From Roseobacter cerasinus (GTDB taxonomy: Bacteria; Pseudomonadota; Alphaproteobacteria; Rhodobacterales; Rhodobacteraceae), in the NCBI RefSeq assembly GCF_009811755.1, contig NZ_BLIV01000006.1:248001-312000 (forward strand): 64,000 nucleotides of DNA. Direction: 5' to 3'. The position numbers were made by a program, and so were the translations under genes. Numbering within the stretch: position 1 is the first letter of the stretch; every line of letters begins with the position of its first letter. Below the pieces are notes generated by a model, which ran no database searches, was not told where the DNA came from, and was given only the letters and a program-made list of their open reading frames with translations. This document shows, piece after piece, positions 28,177 to 36,877 of the stretch.

Positions 28177-29139
28177 TTACACCTTGATGTTGGTCAGAAT
28201 GCGCATGACAATCAGGTTCAGCGTCAGCATGATGCCCACCACAAAACAGGCCGGGATAAAGAGCGGGTGGTCGCGCACCGTGTCGTAGTAATTCGGGTCC
28301 GAGACATTGATCACGATCAGCGCGACAACGGGGAAGGCGGAGAGAAACTTGCCTGACCACTTCGCCTCTGCCGTGATGGCCTTGACGCGCCGGAAGAGAC
28401 GAAACCGCGCGCGGATCACCTTGGCCAGCCCGGCGAGGATTTCAGCAAGGTTGCCACCCGAGGTTTGCTGGATGGTCACGGCCACGGCGAGAAAGCGCAG
28501 ATCCTGCATGTCCAGCCGTTCGGCCATCTCCTTGAGTGCATCGCCCACGTCGCGCCCATAAGCGGCCTCATCGGCGATCAGTCCGAATTCGGAGCCCAGC
28601 GGGTCCTGCACCTCCTTGGCGACGATCTGAATGGCGGAGGAAAACGGGTGGCCCACCCGCAAGGAACGCACCATCAGCTCCACAGCGTCGGGCAGTTGTT
28701 CTTCGATCATCGCCAGGCGCTTGGCCGCCTTGGTCGACACCCAGAGATAGACCGCGCCCACCCCAATGCCGACCGACAACAGGGCACGTACGGCGACCTC
28801 GGTCGCCGTTCCGACCGTCAACCCAATGAACGCTACGCCTGCCAGCAGAACCATGATCAGGATAAGCTGATGCGGGGTGAAGGCGATGGCGGCCTTCTGC
28901 GCCTTTTCGCCCAGCAGGGAATAGAGCGGGATGCTGCGCGACTTCATGTGCTGCTGCATTTCCTTGCGCAGCTTTTCCAGAACCTCATCGCGACCATTGC
29001 CCTTGTCGAGCATCTCCAACCGCCGGTTCACGCGGCTGTTGAGACTGATGGATTTGCCGAAGGTGACGAGATAGAGGCCTTCGACCAGCAACAGAACACC
29101 GATGAAAATCAGGCCGTAGACGAGGAATTCGGGGTTCAT
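28177..29139 (-). CDS. tadB: Tad pilus inner-membrane platform protein TadB
   Basis: A 320-residue GspF-type platform protein. It has an N-terminal helix (about 7-27), a paired-helix region (about 93-135), and a C-terminal helix pair, with the cytoplasmic domain containing LPDAVELMVRSLRVGHPFSSAI (about 155-176), the TadB hallmark. It lies between tadA and tadC in the expected order. Confidence 0.93.
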   Translation of the reverse strand: MNPEFLVYGLIFIGVLLLVEGLYLVTFGKSISLNSRVNRRLEMLDKGNGRDEVLEKLRKEMQQHMKSRSIPLYSLLGEKAQKAAIAFTPHQLILIMVLLAGVAFIGLTVGTATEVAVRALLSVGIGVGAVYLWVSTKAAKRLAMIEEQLPDAVELMVRSLRVGHPFSSAIQIVAKEVQDPLGSEFGLIADEAAYGRDVGDALKEMAERLDMQDLRFLAVAVTIQQTSGGNLAEILAGLAKVIRARFRLFRRVKAITAEAKWSGKFLSAFPVVALIVINVSDPNYYDTVRDHPLFIPACFVVGIMLTLNLIVMRILTNIKV

Positions 29140-29198
29140 GAACAGGTCCTCAAGTAGCGGAGCGGTAGGACATAAGACAAGCCTTAAGAAGCCGGTGC

Positions 29199-30620
29199 CT
29201 ATTCGGCGGCGATGGGGTCATAGATGGCGGGTGGCAGATCGTAGCCCCAGAGGCGGAAGCGCTCGGCATAGGCCGACCGCACGCCAGTGGCGGTGAAATG
29301 CCCGATGATCTTGTTGTCGGGCGTGAGGCCCACGCGCTGGAAGCGGAAGATTTCCTGCATGGAGATGACCTCACCTTCCATACCTGTGATCTCGGTGATC
29401 GAGGTCATCCGGCGCGAGCCGTCTTGGAGGCGCGAGGCCTGGACGATCAGATTGACAGCACTTGCGATCTGACTGCGCACCGCCTTGATCGGCATTTCAA
29501 TGCCGGCCATGGCAATCATGTTTTCCAATCGCGAAATCCCGTCGCGGGCAGAGTTGGCGTGGATCGTCGTCATTGAGCCGTCGTGGCCGGTGTTCATCGC
29601 CTGCAGCATGTCGATGACCTCCTCGCCGCGCGTCTCGCCGACGATGATGCGGTCGGGGCGCATGCGCAGCGCGTTCTTGAGACAGTCGCGCGGCGAGACC
29701 TCACCCTTGCCCTCCACGTTTGGTGGGCGGCTTTCCATGCGGCCCACATGGGTTTGTTGCAGCTGCAGCTCGGCTGTATCCTCGATCGTGAGGATGCGTT
29801 CGGCATCGTCGATGAAGCTGGAGAGCGCGTTGAGCGTTGTCGTCTTGCCCGAACCCGTGCCGCCGGAGACAATAATGTTCAGCCGGGTGGCCACCGCCGC
29901 TTGCAGATATGCGGCCATTTCTTCGGTGAAGGCGCCGAATTTCACCAGATCATCAATGCCAAGCTTGTCTTTCTTGAACTTCCGTATGGAGACAAGGCTG
30001 CCATCGACCGCGACAGGCGGCACCATCGCGTTAAACCGCGACCCGTCCTTGAGGCGGGCGTCCACGTAGGGGTTGCTCTCATCCACACGGCGGCCCACGG
30101 CGGAGACAATCTTGTCGATGATCCGCAGCAGGTGCTTTTCATCCTTGAAGGTCACATCGCTGAGTTCCAGCTTGCCGTCGCGTTCCACAAAGATCTGCTG
30201 CGGGCCGTTCACGAGGATATCGTTCACGGTGTCATCCTTGAGCAGCGTCTCAAGCGGACCCAGACCGGTCACCTCGTCATAAAGCTCGGAGGTCATGGTC
30301 TGGCGGTCTTCGCGGTTCAACACGATGGCGCGTTCTTCGAGGAATTCAGAGGCAATTGCGCTGATCTCCTGCCGCAGATCCTGTTCGGAGGCATGCTCCA
30401 GCGCGGCGAGGTTGAGGTTGTCGAGCAGCACCCGGTGCAGGTCGAGCTTGATCTCGCCCATGCGCTCCTTGCGCTTGCGTTCCTTGTCCATCGGGCTGGG
30501 CTGCGCGGGCTTGCTGGGCGCCACCCTGCGTTGGGCCTGAGGGGCAGCGACCACAGGCTCCGCCACCGCCTTGGGGGGTGGGGTCTGTTGCGCGGATGGT
30601 TTGCGGTACTTCGAGAACAT
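29199..30620 (-). CDS. tadA: Tad pilus assembly ATPase TadA (CpaF)
   Basis: TadA is the secretion ATPase of the Flp pilus, of the VirB11/CpaF type. The 473-residue protein has a proline-rich N-terminus, Walker A SGGTGSGKTT (252-261), the Asp box and LTIEDTAELQLQQTHVGRME, the MRPDRIIVGETRGEE Walker B region, and the His box HDGSMTTIHAN. Length and order match the family. It sits between cpaE and tadB on the same strand. Confidence 0.97.
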   Translation of the reverse strand: MFSKYRKPSAQQTPPPKAVAEPVVAAPQAQRRVAPSKPAQPSPMDKERKRKERMGEIKLDLHRVLLDNLNLAALEHASEQDLRQEISAIASEFLEERAIVLNREDRQTMTSELYDEVTGLGPLETLLKDDTVNDILVNGPQQIFVERDGKLELSDVTFKDEKHLLRIIDKIVSAVGRRVDESNPYVDARLKDGSRFNAMVPPVAVDGSLVSIRKFKKDKLGIDDLVKFGAFTEEMAAYLQAAVATRLNIIVSGGTGSGKTTTLNALSSFIDDAERILTIEDTAELQLQQTHVGRMESRPPNVEGKGEVSPRDCLKNALRMRPDRIIVGETRGEEVIDMLQAMNTGHDGSMTTIHANSARDGISRLENMIAMAGIEMPIKAVRSQIASAVNLIVQASRLQDGSRRMTSITEITGMEGEVISMQEIFRFQRVGLTPDNKIIGHFTATGVRSAYAERFRLWGYDLPPAIYDPIAAE

Positions 30621-30638
30621 CTTCGCTCCTTCGCGCGA

Positions 30639-31862
30639 TCACGCGGCCTTGACGTCTTTAGTGTTCAACGCGTGGATGGAAGCCGCCAGCTTGGCGATCT
30701 CGCGGCGCAGGGGGTTTTTGGCCGCGGACTGCGCCAGCGGCAGACCGTGGTCCGCCCCTTGGGTGACCGGCTTGCCGCCGTCGGGCATCTGCAGGTCGAT
30801 GGAGATGCCCAGGCCGTCCGCCATGCGCTTGACCCGGGCCTTGCCGCTGAGATCGGTGAACTTGGGCGCGCGGTTCATCACATAGCGCAGCTTTTCGGCG
30901 GGCAGATCTTCGGACTGCAGGGCGCGTTTGAACCGCAGCGCGTTCTGGGCTGAGCGCATGTCGAGCTCGACGGTGGCAAAATAGATATGCGCCGCCGTCA
31001 GCACGGTCTCGGACCAGCTCACCAGGGTCGACGGCATGTCGATGACCACATAATCGAAATGCCGCCGCGCCATGTCGAGCAGCCGGGTCACATCGTCGGA
31101 GGTGACGATGTCCAGCGGCAACATGTCCGCAGGTGCCGTCAACACCTGCATGCGGTCCTGATAGGTGAGCAGCGACTGGCCAAATGCCTCGTCATCCATG
31201 CTTTCCGTGTCGGAGAGCATATCGTAGACCACCTCGCGGCGGGGCAGGTCGAGACAGGTGGCCACGGCGCCATATTGCAGATCCAGATCCAGGATGCACA
31301 CGCTGGGCGCGGCATCCTTATCTGCCGTGGCCAACTCCCATCCCAGGTTGACGGCAAGCGTGGTTGCCCCTGTGCCCCCCGCGAGACCGTGAACAACGAT
31401 CACCGCGCCTTCCTTCTGCGCTGACGATTGAAGCGCAGGTGCGGGCGCGGGGATCTCGTCGCGCCCCCGGACCCGGTCGATCGCCTCGCGCAGCTCGTTT
31501 TCAGGCAAGGGGTAGGGCACAAACTCATCGGCACCCTGCCGCAACAGGGCATGTAGGAAACCCGTGGTGACATCTTCTGCGATCAGGATCACCTTGATCC
31601 CATGCGCCTTGGCCTGCGCGATGATCTCGCTCAGCAGGGTCAGGTTGGTTTCATCCGCCTCGTCCAGGGCCAGAGCGATGAACTCAAGCGCCTGCGCATC
31701 GGGCTGCTCGAAAAAGGCCAATGCTTCGGCAAAGCCAAGGTCACCCCAGCTTTCGCCCAGGGCGAACTCCATGTCCTCAATCAGGAGGTCGAAGTTCTGC
31801 ACGTCGCGGCTGACCGTACAGGCGATGATCAGGGGGGCATCCTGATGTGGCGTCATGCTCAT
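30639..31862 (-). CDS. cpaE: Pilus localisation protein CpaE (TadZ)
   Basis: CpaE/TadZ is a MinD/ParA-like protein that places the Tad machinery, often at a pole. The 407-residue product has an N-terminal receiver-like domain (about 10-130) and a ParA-type domain from about 150. The P-loop region reads AGGTGATT (161-168): both lysines of the KGGxGKT motif are replaced, which is typical of TadZ proteins. A following CILDLDLQYGAVATCL and YVVIDMPS match Walker A' and B. It starts the cpaE-tadABC run and has a 211-base leader with repeats. Confidence 0.93.
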   Translation of the reverse strand: MSMTPHQDAPLIIACTVSRDVQNFDLLIEDMEFALGESWGDLGFAEALAFFEQPDAQALEFIALALDEADETNLTLLSEIIAQAKAHGIKVILIAEDVTTGFLHALLRQGADEFVPYPLPENELREAIDRVRGRDEIPAPAPALQSSAQKEGAVIVVHGLAGGTGATTLAVNLGWELATADKDAAPSVCILDLDLQYGAVATCLDLPRREVVYDMLSDTESMDDEAFGQSLLTYQDRMQVLTAPADMLPLDIVTSDDVTRLLDMARRHFDYVVIDMPSTLVSWSETVLTAAHIYFATVELDMRSAQNALRFKRALQSEDLPAEKLRYVMNRAPKFTDLSGKARVKRMADGLGISIDLQMPDGGKPVTQGADHGLPLAQSAAKNPLRREIAKLAASIHALNTKDVKAA

Positions 31863-32013
31863 GACCTCATGTTCCTTTTTTCAAGGGCGAGCCACGGCAC
31901 CGGAGCATTGATTTTTATGTCACCCCAATCGTCCCCGCGACCGCCCCGGCCCGGCGCAACCGCCGGACACACGTATTCTTTCAACGATATCTTTGCAGTG
32001 AACTTGGGCAAAA

Positions 32014-32031
32014 ATTAGGCCCATTAGGCCC
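32014..32031. repeat. Two tandem 9-bp repeats in the cpaE leader
   Basis: ATTAGGCCC occurs twice end to end. The pair overlaps an inverted repeat, TTGGGC (32004-32009) and GCCCAA (32028-32033). It lies about 150 bases upstream of cpaE, on the side from which cpaE is read. Confidence 0.6.
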
Positions 32032-32073
32032 AATTGTTAGGTATCTTAAAACAATGGAGACGTAGGCGCGCGG

Positions 32074-32472
32074 TTACTCCGCCGTGCCCGTTGCCGTATC
32101 GACCGCAGTTTTCTGAGCCGCGCTCCCAACATAGTCGTTGTAGACGACTTGGGCGTATTTTCCATCAAGGCGCCCGTCGCAATGCACGCGAAAGACCGGG
32201 GTGCTGCGCGTGCTGGATGGGTCAAGCACCACAACAGGGTCACCCACCGGCGCGCCGATCTTGCCACCGCGATAGCTGCTGCCGTGACCCTGCGGGAAAC
32301 AGACCTGTGCGATCATGTTTTGCATGGTCGCAGCGCCGTATTCGCCAGCGTCCAACTGGCTTCCGGCTTCGCGGTACCAGACGCCGCCGCCCTGTTCCCC
32401 GCAGGCTGTCAGAAGCAGAACCCCTGCCAGAAGGAGGCGGGCGGGTGTTGGGCGGAGGGGCAGCGTATCCAT
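32074..32472 (-). CDS. Small lipoprotein of the tad locus
   Basis: A 132-residue protein with an N-terminal lipoprotein signal and lipobox LTAC (C24). The mature part (EYGAATMQNMIAQVC, VVVLDPSSTRSTPVFRVHCDG) has two cysteines and no recognised domain. It is three bases downstream of the cpaC secretin gene, the slot held by cpaD or an ompA-family gene in other tad loci. A role as outer-membrane pilotin or CpaD substitute is an inference from location and lipidation. Confidence 0.7.
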   Translation of the reverse strand: MDTLPLRPTPARLLLAGVLLLTACGEQGGGVWYREAGSQLDAGEYGAATMQNMIAQVCFPQGHGSSYRGGKIGAPVGDPVVVLDPSSTRSTPVFRVHCDGRLDGKYAQVVYNDYVGSAAQKTAVDTATGTAE

Positions 32473-32475
32473 GAT

Positions 32476-33897
32476 CTACTCCATCACATAGCCGTAGGAG
32501 CCGCTGAAATCCTGTTTGGCGACTTCACCGGCCGGGCCATTAAGGGGGGCATTGCCAGACCTCGCGGTGCGTCCGAAGAGGAAGAGATCCCGCTCGCTGG
32601 GCGGGCGCACGCGGTCGGTTGGAAGGGCCAGCGCCTCGCCCCGGGTTGGGGTCACCAGATGAGCGGTGATGATGATAACCAGCTCGGTCTGGCTGCGTTG
32701 ATACTCGGCGCTGCGGAACAGCGCGCCCAGAATCGGGATGTCGCCGATCCACGGCAGCTGGGACGCCTGATCGGTGAAATCATCCTGCAAGAGCCCTGCA
32801 ATGGCAAAGCTCTCGCCATCCCGCATCTCGACGGTGGTTGAGGTTTCGCGGCGGGTGAAAGCATCCAGCTCTATCCCTCCGCCGAGGCTGATGCCATTTG
32901 CCGGGTCAATGGCCGAGACCGCAGCGGAGAGCTGCAGGTTGATGATGCCGCCGTCCACCACACGGGGGACAAAGTTCAATTCCACGCCGAAGGGTTTGAA
33001 GTCGACGCTGATGGTGTCGTTGTCTTGTGCCACGGGCACAGGGTATTCCCCACCGGCGAGGAAATTGGCTTCCTGCCCAGAGAGCGCCACAAGGTTCGGC
33101 TCAGCCAGGGTGCGCACGGCGCCTTTGCTTTCCAGCGCTTCGAGCAGCAAGCCGATCTGGACGGAGCCGAGGCTGAAACCGACACTGGCCACGCCCGCTG
33201 CATCTGTGCTGCTGGGCAGCGCACCACCGCCGCGCAGGTTCACGTTGTTCGGGTTTGTGGTCGCCCGCCCGGTGCCAAGCAGCGCATCCGTGCCGCCCAC
33301 GGCAAGCGAGCTGCTGAGCGACTTTGAGACCGTGCGGTTCATCTCGGCAAACCGCACTTTCAGCATGACCTGCTGAATGCCGCCCACGCTCATCAGGTTG
33401 GACACCCGGTCAGGCGCGTAGCGCTGCGCCAGATCAAGCGCCTTTTGCAGTTTTTGACTGCTGGAGACCACGCCCGACAGCACAATACCGTCATTGGCGG
33501 TGCGCACCTCGATGCGCTCCCCGGGCAGGATCTGGCCAAGGCGTTCCTTGAATTCGGTCACGTCAGGGGCCACCCGCACTTCAACATTGGTGATCAACTG
33601 GCCTGCGGCGTCAAACAGGGTCAGTGTCGTCATGCCGGGGGTTTTGCCGAGCACATAGATGCTGCGATCCGACAGGGATGAGATATCCGCGATGCCGGGG
33701 TTGGCGATGCTCAGCTCGGCAAAGGGGATCTCGCTCTCAACCACAACCGCCCGGTTCATCGGGACTGACAGAACTTTGCTGGTATCTTTTGTGACCACGC
33801 GCAAGGCATCCGCATGCGCAGGCAGGCTTGGCCAGAGCGGCGACAGACCTATCATCAGCCCCAAAAGGGCTGCGTTCAAAACTGTACTCAGTCTCAT
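32476..33897 (-). CDS. cpaC: Flp pilus secretin CpaC (RcpA)
   Basis: CpaC forms the outer-membrane channel for the Flp pilus. The 473-residue protein has a signal peptide (ending LPAHA), an N-terminal pilus-secretin domain (about 30-110) with SIANPGIADISSLSDRSIYV, a BON-like element near 115-165, and a secretin domain (about 190-420) with VPVAQDNDTISVDFKPFGVE and ITAHLVTP, the classic secretin ending. Length matches RcpA. It follows cpaB. Confidence 0.96.
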   Translation of the reverse strand: MRLSTVLNAALLGLMIGLSPLWPSLPAHADALRVVTKDTSKVLSVPMNRAVVVESEIPFAELSIANPGIADISSLSDRSIYVLGKTPGMTTLTLFDAAGQLITNVEVRVAPDVTEFKERLGQILPGERIEVRTANDGIVLSGVVSSSQKLQKALDLAQRYAPDRVSNLMSVGGIQQVMLKVRFAEMNRTVSKSLSSSLAVGGTDALLGTGRATTNPNNVNLRGGGALPSSTDAAGVASVGFSLGSVQIGLLLEALESKGAVRTLAEPNLVALSGQEANFLAGGEYPVPVAQDNDTISVDFKPFGVELNFVPRVVDGGIINLQLSAAVSAIDPANGISLGGGIELDAFTRRETSTTVEMRDGESFAIAGLLQDDFTDQASQLPWIGDIPILGALFRSAEYQRSQTELVIIITAHLVTPTRGEALALPTDRVRPPSERDLFLFGRTARSGNAPLNGPAGEVAKQDFSGSYGYVME

Positions 33898-34091
33898 GTG
33901 ACCTGCCCTTTTTGATCACGCCTCAGGTGCGGGTCTTGATGCCCGCGTTTGCTCTACTTTGCGTTGAGTTCGTTTTTTTTGCAAGAATCAAAGGGTTCTG
34001 GTGGTGCCTTTATGTGGGTTAATGGCAACAGACCAAAACGGTGGGTGCCGCTTAAATCGGCGGCGCCTTGGGGTAATGCTTTGGTTTTGTT

Positions 34092-34940
34092 TCAGTTTGT
34101 GCAGGGAATGGGAACGGCAATCACCTCGGCGCCGCGGCGGGTGCGGATGCTGCACCCCTTCTGCGCTTCGGCGCGCGGAGCGGGAGCCACCTGTTCGATC
34201 CCCAAAAGCGATCTCTGATCCACTTGGATATCTGCAAGTTCAGTGTCGTCGCCGATCCCCACCAGAGCGAGCGAGAGCGAGCCGGTGGATTGCGCCTGGG
34301 CCAGCGCTGCCACCTGTTCGGGGCGCGCAGCAACGGTCACTGTCCGCGCGATACGGGCACCACTGAGGGTTTCGTCACTCTGGTCCACGGCGATCAGCCG
34401 GATAGCGCTGTCGATCAACTGGGTGACATCCTGCCCGCCGTCCCCTGTGTCGATGCGCCCGGTCCAATAGACATCAACCCGATCACCCGGGCGCAGGAAG
34501 CCCGACACCCCGCTGGCCACATCCACGCGGATGGCAAAGGCACGCATGCCTTTTTCGAGCCGGGTGGTCAGCCCGATATCCTCGCCGGGCTCGGTGACCT
34601 TGACGGTCAGGATCGGCTCATCCACCTCCATGGGGCGCAGGATCAGGCGTGGTTCATCCGTGTCTTCGGGAAAGAGCACGGCGGCGTCGCTGAACACGCC
34701 CTGTGGCAATGCGGTCTGGGGCCAGGCCACAGCGCGCACATCGCTCTCCTGCAGGGGGTCGCCATAGGCCAGCTGCCGTTTGGCGACATAGACGGTCTGC
34801 GTCGCGACCACCTGCTGCTGGTTCTGCTGCGCGCGCGCCAGCTCGGCCTGATAGGCGCCGATGTAGTTTTGTGCCAGATAAACCGCGCCACCCGCCAGAG
34901 CGATACCGGTGAGAAGCACCAATCCGAATATCATGCGCAT
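34092..34940 (-). CDS. cpaB: Flp pilus assembly protein CpaB (RcpC)
   Basis: A 282-residue protein with an N-terminal membrane anchor (about 4-25, GLVLLTGIALAGGAVYLAQ), a SAF-like domain (about 50-115, VAKRQLAYGDPLQESDVRAV), and a further domain with RPGDRVDVYWTG (about 150-161). This is the CpaB/RcpC layout; the protein sits in the periplasm and supports the secretin. The 194 bases to cpaC hold no gene. Confidence 0.93.
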   Translation of the reverse strand: MRMIFGLVLLTGIALAGGAVYLAQNYIGAYQAELARAQQNQQQVVATQTVYVAKRQLAYGDPLQESDVRAVAWPQTALPQGVFSDAAVLFPEDTDEPRLILRPMEVDEPILTVKVTEPGEDIGLTTRLEKGMRAFAIRVDVASGVSGFLRPGDRVDVYWTGRIDTGDGGQDVTQLIDSAIRLIAVDQSDETLSGARIARTVTVAARPEQVAALAQAQSTGSLSLALVGIGDDTELADIQVDQRSLLGIEQVAPAPRAEAQKGCSIRTRRGAEVIAVPIPCTN

Positions 34941-35132
34941 CGTCGCGATCCTCTTTCCGTGAAAGAACCATCAGCAGATGGCCATCTTACAAGGCATTGT
35001 TCCGTGCGATTGTGGCTTTTTCGAGATCGCGCAGTGACCGGCGCAGGGCCTTGGGCCAATTTGTGAGGCACCTTTGGCCCTTGTGCGGCGTCTGTACCAT
35101 GTGGGCGAGACAAGGCGGTGTCGGCGCCGAGG

Positions 35133-35333
35133 TCAGTCAGACGCGCGGCCGATCTCTCCGACCTGCCGGGTTTCAAGGAAGTTCTGGGTCTCGGCGGTCA
35201 CGCCGGATGAGCCTGCGCGAAGCTGAATGACCAGCACCGCTGCGAGGCCGACCACCGCAGCCGTCAGAACCACCCAGTCCACGGTCACCGCGCCAGTCTC
35301 GTCCTTTCCGAATCTCTTGAAAACGTTGAACAT
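35133..35333 (-). CDS. flp: Flp/Fap pilin component (second pilin)
   Basis: A 66-residue type IVb prepilin: a short basic leader (MFNVFKRFGKDETG), the cleavage glycine, and the hydrophobic helix AVTVDWVVLTAAVVGLAAVL (+1 to +20). The +5/+6 residues are Asp-Trp instead of the usual Glu-Tyr, as in the first pilin. No ribosome-binding site precedes the ATG (GCCTCCCG), so it may be poorly expressed or a minor pilin. Confidence 0.88.
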   Translation of the reverse strand: MFNVFKRFGKDETGAVTVDWVVLTAAVVGLAAVLVIQLRAGSSGVTAETQNFLETRQVGEIGRASD

Positions 35334-35371
35334 CGGGAGGCTTTCAGTTGAGGCCCGCTATGTGGGTCTGG

Positions 35372-35411
35372 AAAAAAATGGGGCCGCGTCCAAGTGAATG
35401 AAGCGGCCCCA
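35372..35411 (-). terminator. Strong terminator between the two pilin genes
   Basis: On the minus strand TGGGGCCGC and GCGGCCCCA pair around a 15-base loop and are followed by seven T. It lies about 40 bases beyond the stop of the first pilin and upstream of the second pilin and the rest of the tad locus. It can uncouple abundant pilin mRNA from assembly-gene mRNA. Confidence 0.85.
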
Positions 35412-35448
35412 CGCTTGAATTTTTACCCGATCGGGCGATCAAATGGCA

Positions 35449-35703
35449 TTAGCCACCCGAACCGGTACCTGTGCCAGTTCCAGTCGCGGTGCCGGTTCCT
35501 GTACCACCGCCGGAGCCGCCGACATTACCAACCTGAATCCCGCCAAGATGTGACGAGGTCGCGTCAGTCAGTGCGGTCGCACCATCCTGGATGGAGCTGT
35601 AGGCGGCCACGGCCAGGCCAACAACGGCTGCCGTCAGCACGACCCAGTCGACAGTCACGGCTCCGTCTTCGTCTTTGCGGAAGTTCTTAATAAATTTCAT
35701 CAT
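35449..35703 (-). CDS. flp: Flp/Fap major pilin with Gly/Thr-rich C-terminal tail
   Basis: An 84-residue prepilin starting at 35703, where GGAGGG lies seven bases before ATGATG; earlier in-frame ATGs lack this. Leader KFIKNFRKDEDG, then the hydrophobic core AVTVDWVVLTAAVVGLAVAA (residues 15-34), followed by a short spacer and a tail GGSGGGTGTGTATGTGTG (62-79) ending GTGSGG-like at residue 84. Flp pilins are normally about 50-65 residues, so this tail is unusual. It is separated by a terminator from the second pilin. The strong ribosome-binding site suggests it is the major pilin. Confidence 0.88.
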   Translation of the reverse strand: MMKFIKNFRKDEDGAVTVDWVVLTAAVVGLAVAAYSSIQDGATALTDATSSHLGGIQVGNVGGSGGGTGTGTATGTGTGTGSGG

Positions 35704-36053
35704 GATGTATCCCTCCAAAAGGATCATGTGGATTTCGCTTGCCAACCTTGCTGCTGTCAGGGCGGTTGTTCTGCGTCACCCGTTCAACGTGGTCTGGAGC
35801 CATATAGCCAATCGAATGGGGCATGAATTTGGCGGCAAATGTGACTTTTTCATCATCGACCGAGAATCTATGGAAGAATTTACAAGTCTCTGAACTTAAT
35901 GCGAAAAACTGGATTCCATGGTTTACGGCGCATTAGGCATATCGTCGAATATGGCAAAACCGCCGTGTTGGTGACCCGGATTATGTGGCTCGATGACGAT
36001 TTCTTTGCAATGATCCTGCGCAGCAGGCCGGAAGAGCACCGCGAGCAGAGCAG
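35704..36053. other. Divergent intergenic region between pilin and transglycosylase genes
   Basis: This 350-base stretch, AT-richer than its neighbours, must contain the promoter of the pilin gene on the minus strand and that of the transglycosylase on the plus strand. I could not identify a convincing -35/-10 pair, sigma-54 site or operator by eye. The ORFs in it lack coding character. Confidence 0.6.
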
Positions 36054-36857
36054 ATGTATAGGACTTTGAAAATGATGGCCCTTATCGGGCTGGTATCCGG
36101 ATGGCCTGCCGTTGCAGAGACGCCGCAGCCCTTCCCGCAGTTCAAAGCCAAGCGCATTGGCGTTCCCAAGGCAGGGCAAATGCCCACAATCGTTCAGATC
36201 GACCCCGAGGCTCAGAAAGCCGCGCTGGCGCTGGCGACGCCTCTGCCGCAGGACGATGCGCTTGAGGTTTCACCAGGTCGTCACGGCTGGTTCTGGGACA
36301 AGGTCTCGCCATCGCTGTTCGATGCGGGGCCAGACCGGCTGGAGCAGATCATGCAGGTGATCAGCAGCGCAGGCAAAATCAGGGCACCGCGCCTGCAACA
36401 GATGCAGAGGATCGCTCAAACCAACGGCCGTGATATTCTCAGATCCACCGTTGGCACGCGTGTGTCGCCCGCGCTTGTGCTTGCGGTGATTTCGGTGGAA
36501 TCCGCGGGGCGGGCAGATGCGCTCAGCGGTGTGGGCGCGCAGGGGCTGATGCAACTGATGCCGGACACCGCCGCGCGTTTTGGCGTGCTTGATCCTTGGG
36601 CCGCAGAAGAGAACATCCTGGGCGGCGTGCAATACCTCGACTGGTTGATGCAGGAGTTCGGGACCGACCCGGTGCTGGTGCTGGCCGGATACAATGCGGG
36701 CGAGGGGGCGGTGCGCGCCCACGAGGGCGTGCCCCCTTTTGCCGAGACACGCGACTATGTGCCCAAGGTGCTGGCAGCCTTTCAGGTGGCGCGCGGGCTT
36801 TGTCTGACCCCGCCAGAACTGATCACCGATGGCTGCGTATTTGCCGGGCAAAACTAG
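36054..36857 (+). CDS. Lytic transglycosylase with SLT domain
   Basis: A periplasmic enzyme that cleaves the glycan strands of peptidoglycan. The 267-residue protein has an N-terminal signal peptide (about 1-21, ending PAVA), an extended linker, and a C-terminal SLT domain (about 130-235) with catalytic E149 in VISVESAGRADALS, the GAQGLMQLMPDTAARFG motif (161-177), NILGGVQYL and LAGYNAGEGAV (210-220). An alternative ATG lies at 36072. It diverges from the tad pilins and may assist the passage of the pilus or another envelope apparatus, which is inference from proximity. Confidence 0.9.
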   Translation: MYRTLKMMALIGLVSGWPAVAETPQPFPQFKAKRIGVPKAGQMPTIVQIDPEAQKAALALATPLPQDDALEVSPGRHGWFWDKVSPSLFDAGPDRLEQIMQVISSAGKIRAPRLQQMQRIAQTNGRDILRSTVGTRVSPALVLAVISVESAGRADALSGVGAQGLMQLMPDTAARFGVLDPWAAEENILGGVQYLDWLMQEFGTDPVLVLAGYNAGEGAVRAHEGVPPFAETRDYVPKVLAAFQVARGLCLTPPELITDGCVFAGQN

Positions 36858-36877
36858 AGCCTGGCCTCATATACGCG

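Noticed and set aside
29583-30953. 456-residue open frame on the plus strand
   Set aside because: Antisense to tadA; Arg/His/Leu-rich shadow of a real gene.
30639-31862. Inactivated CpaE because both P-loop lysines are missing
   Set aside because: The altered P-loop is typical for TadZ/CpaE proteins, so it is not evidence of decay.
35452-35520. Phase-variable simple-sequence repeat in the pilin tail
   Set aside because: The Gly/Thr repeats use varied codons at DNA level, so slippage is unlikely; it is a protein-level repeat.
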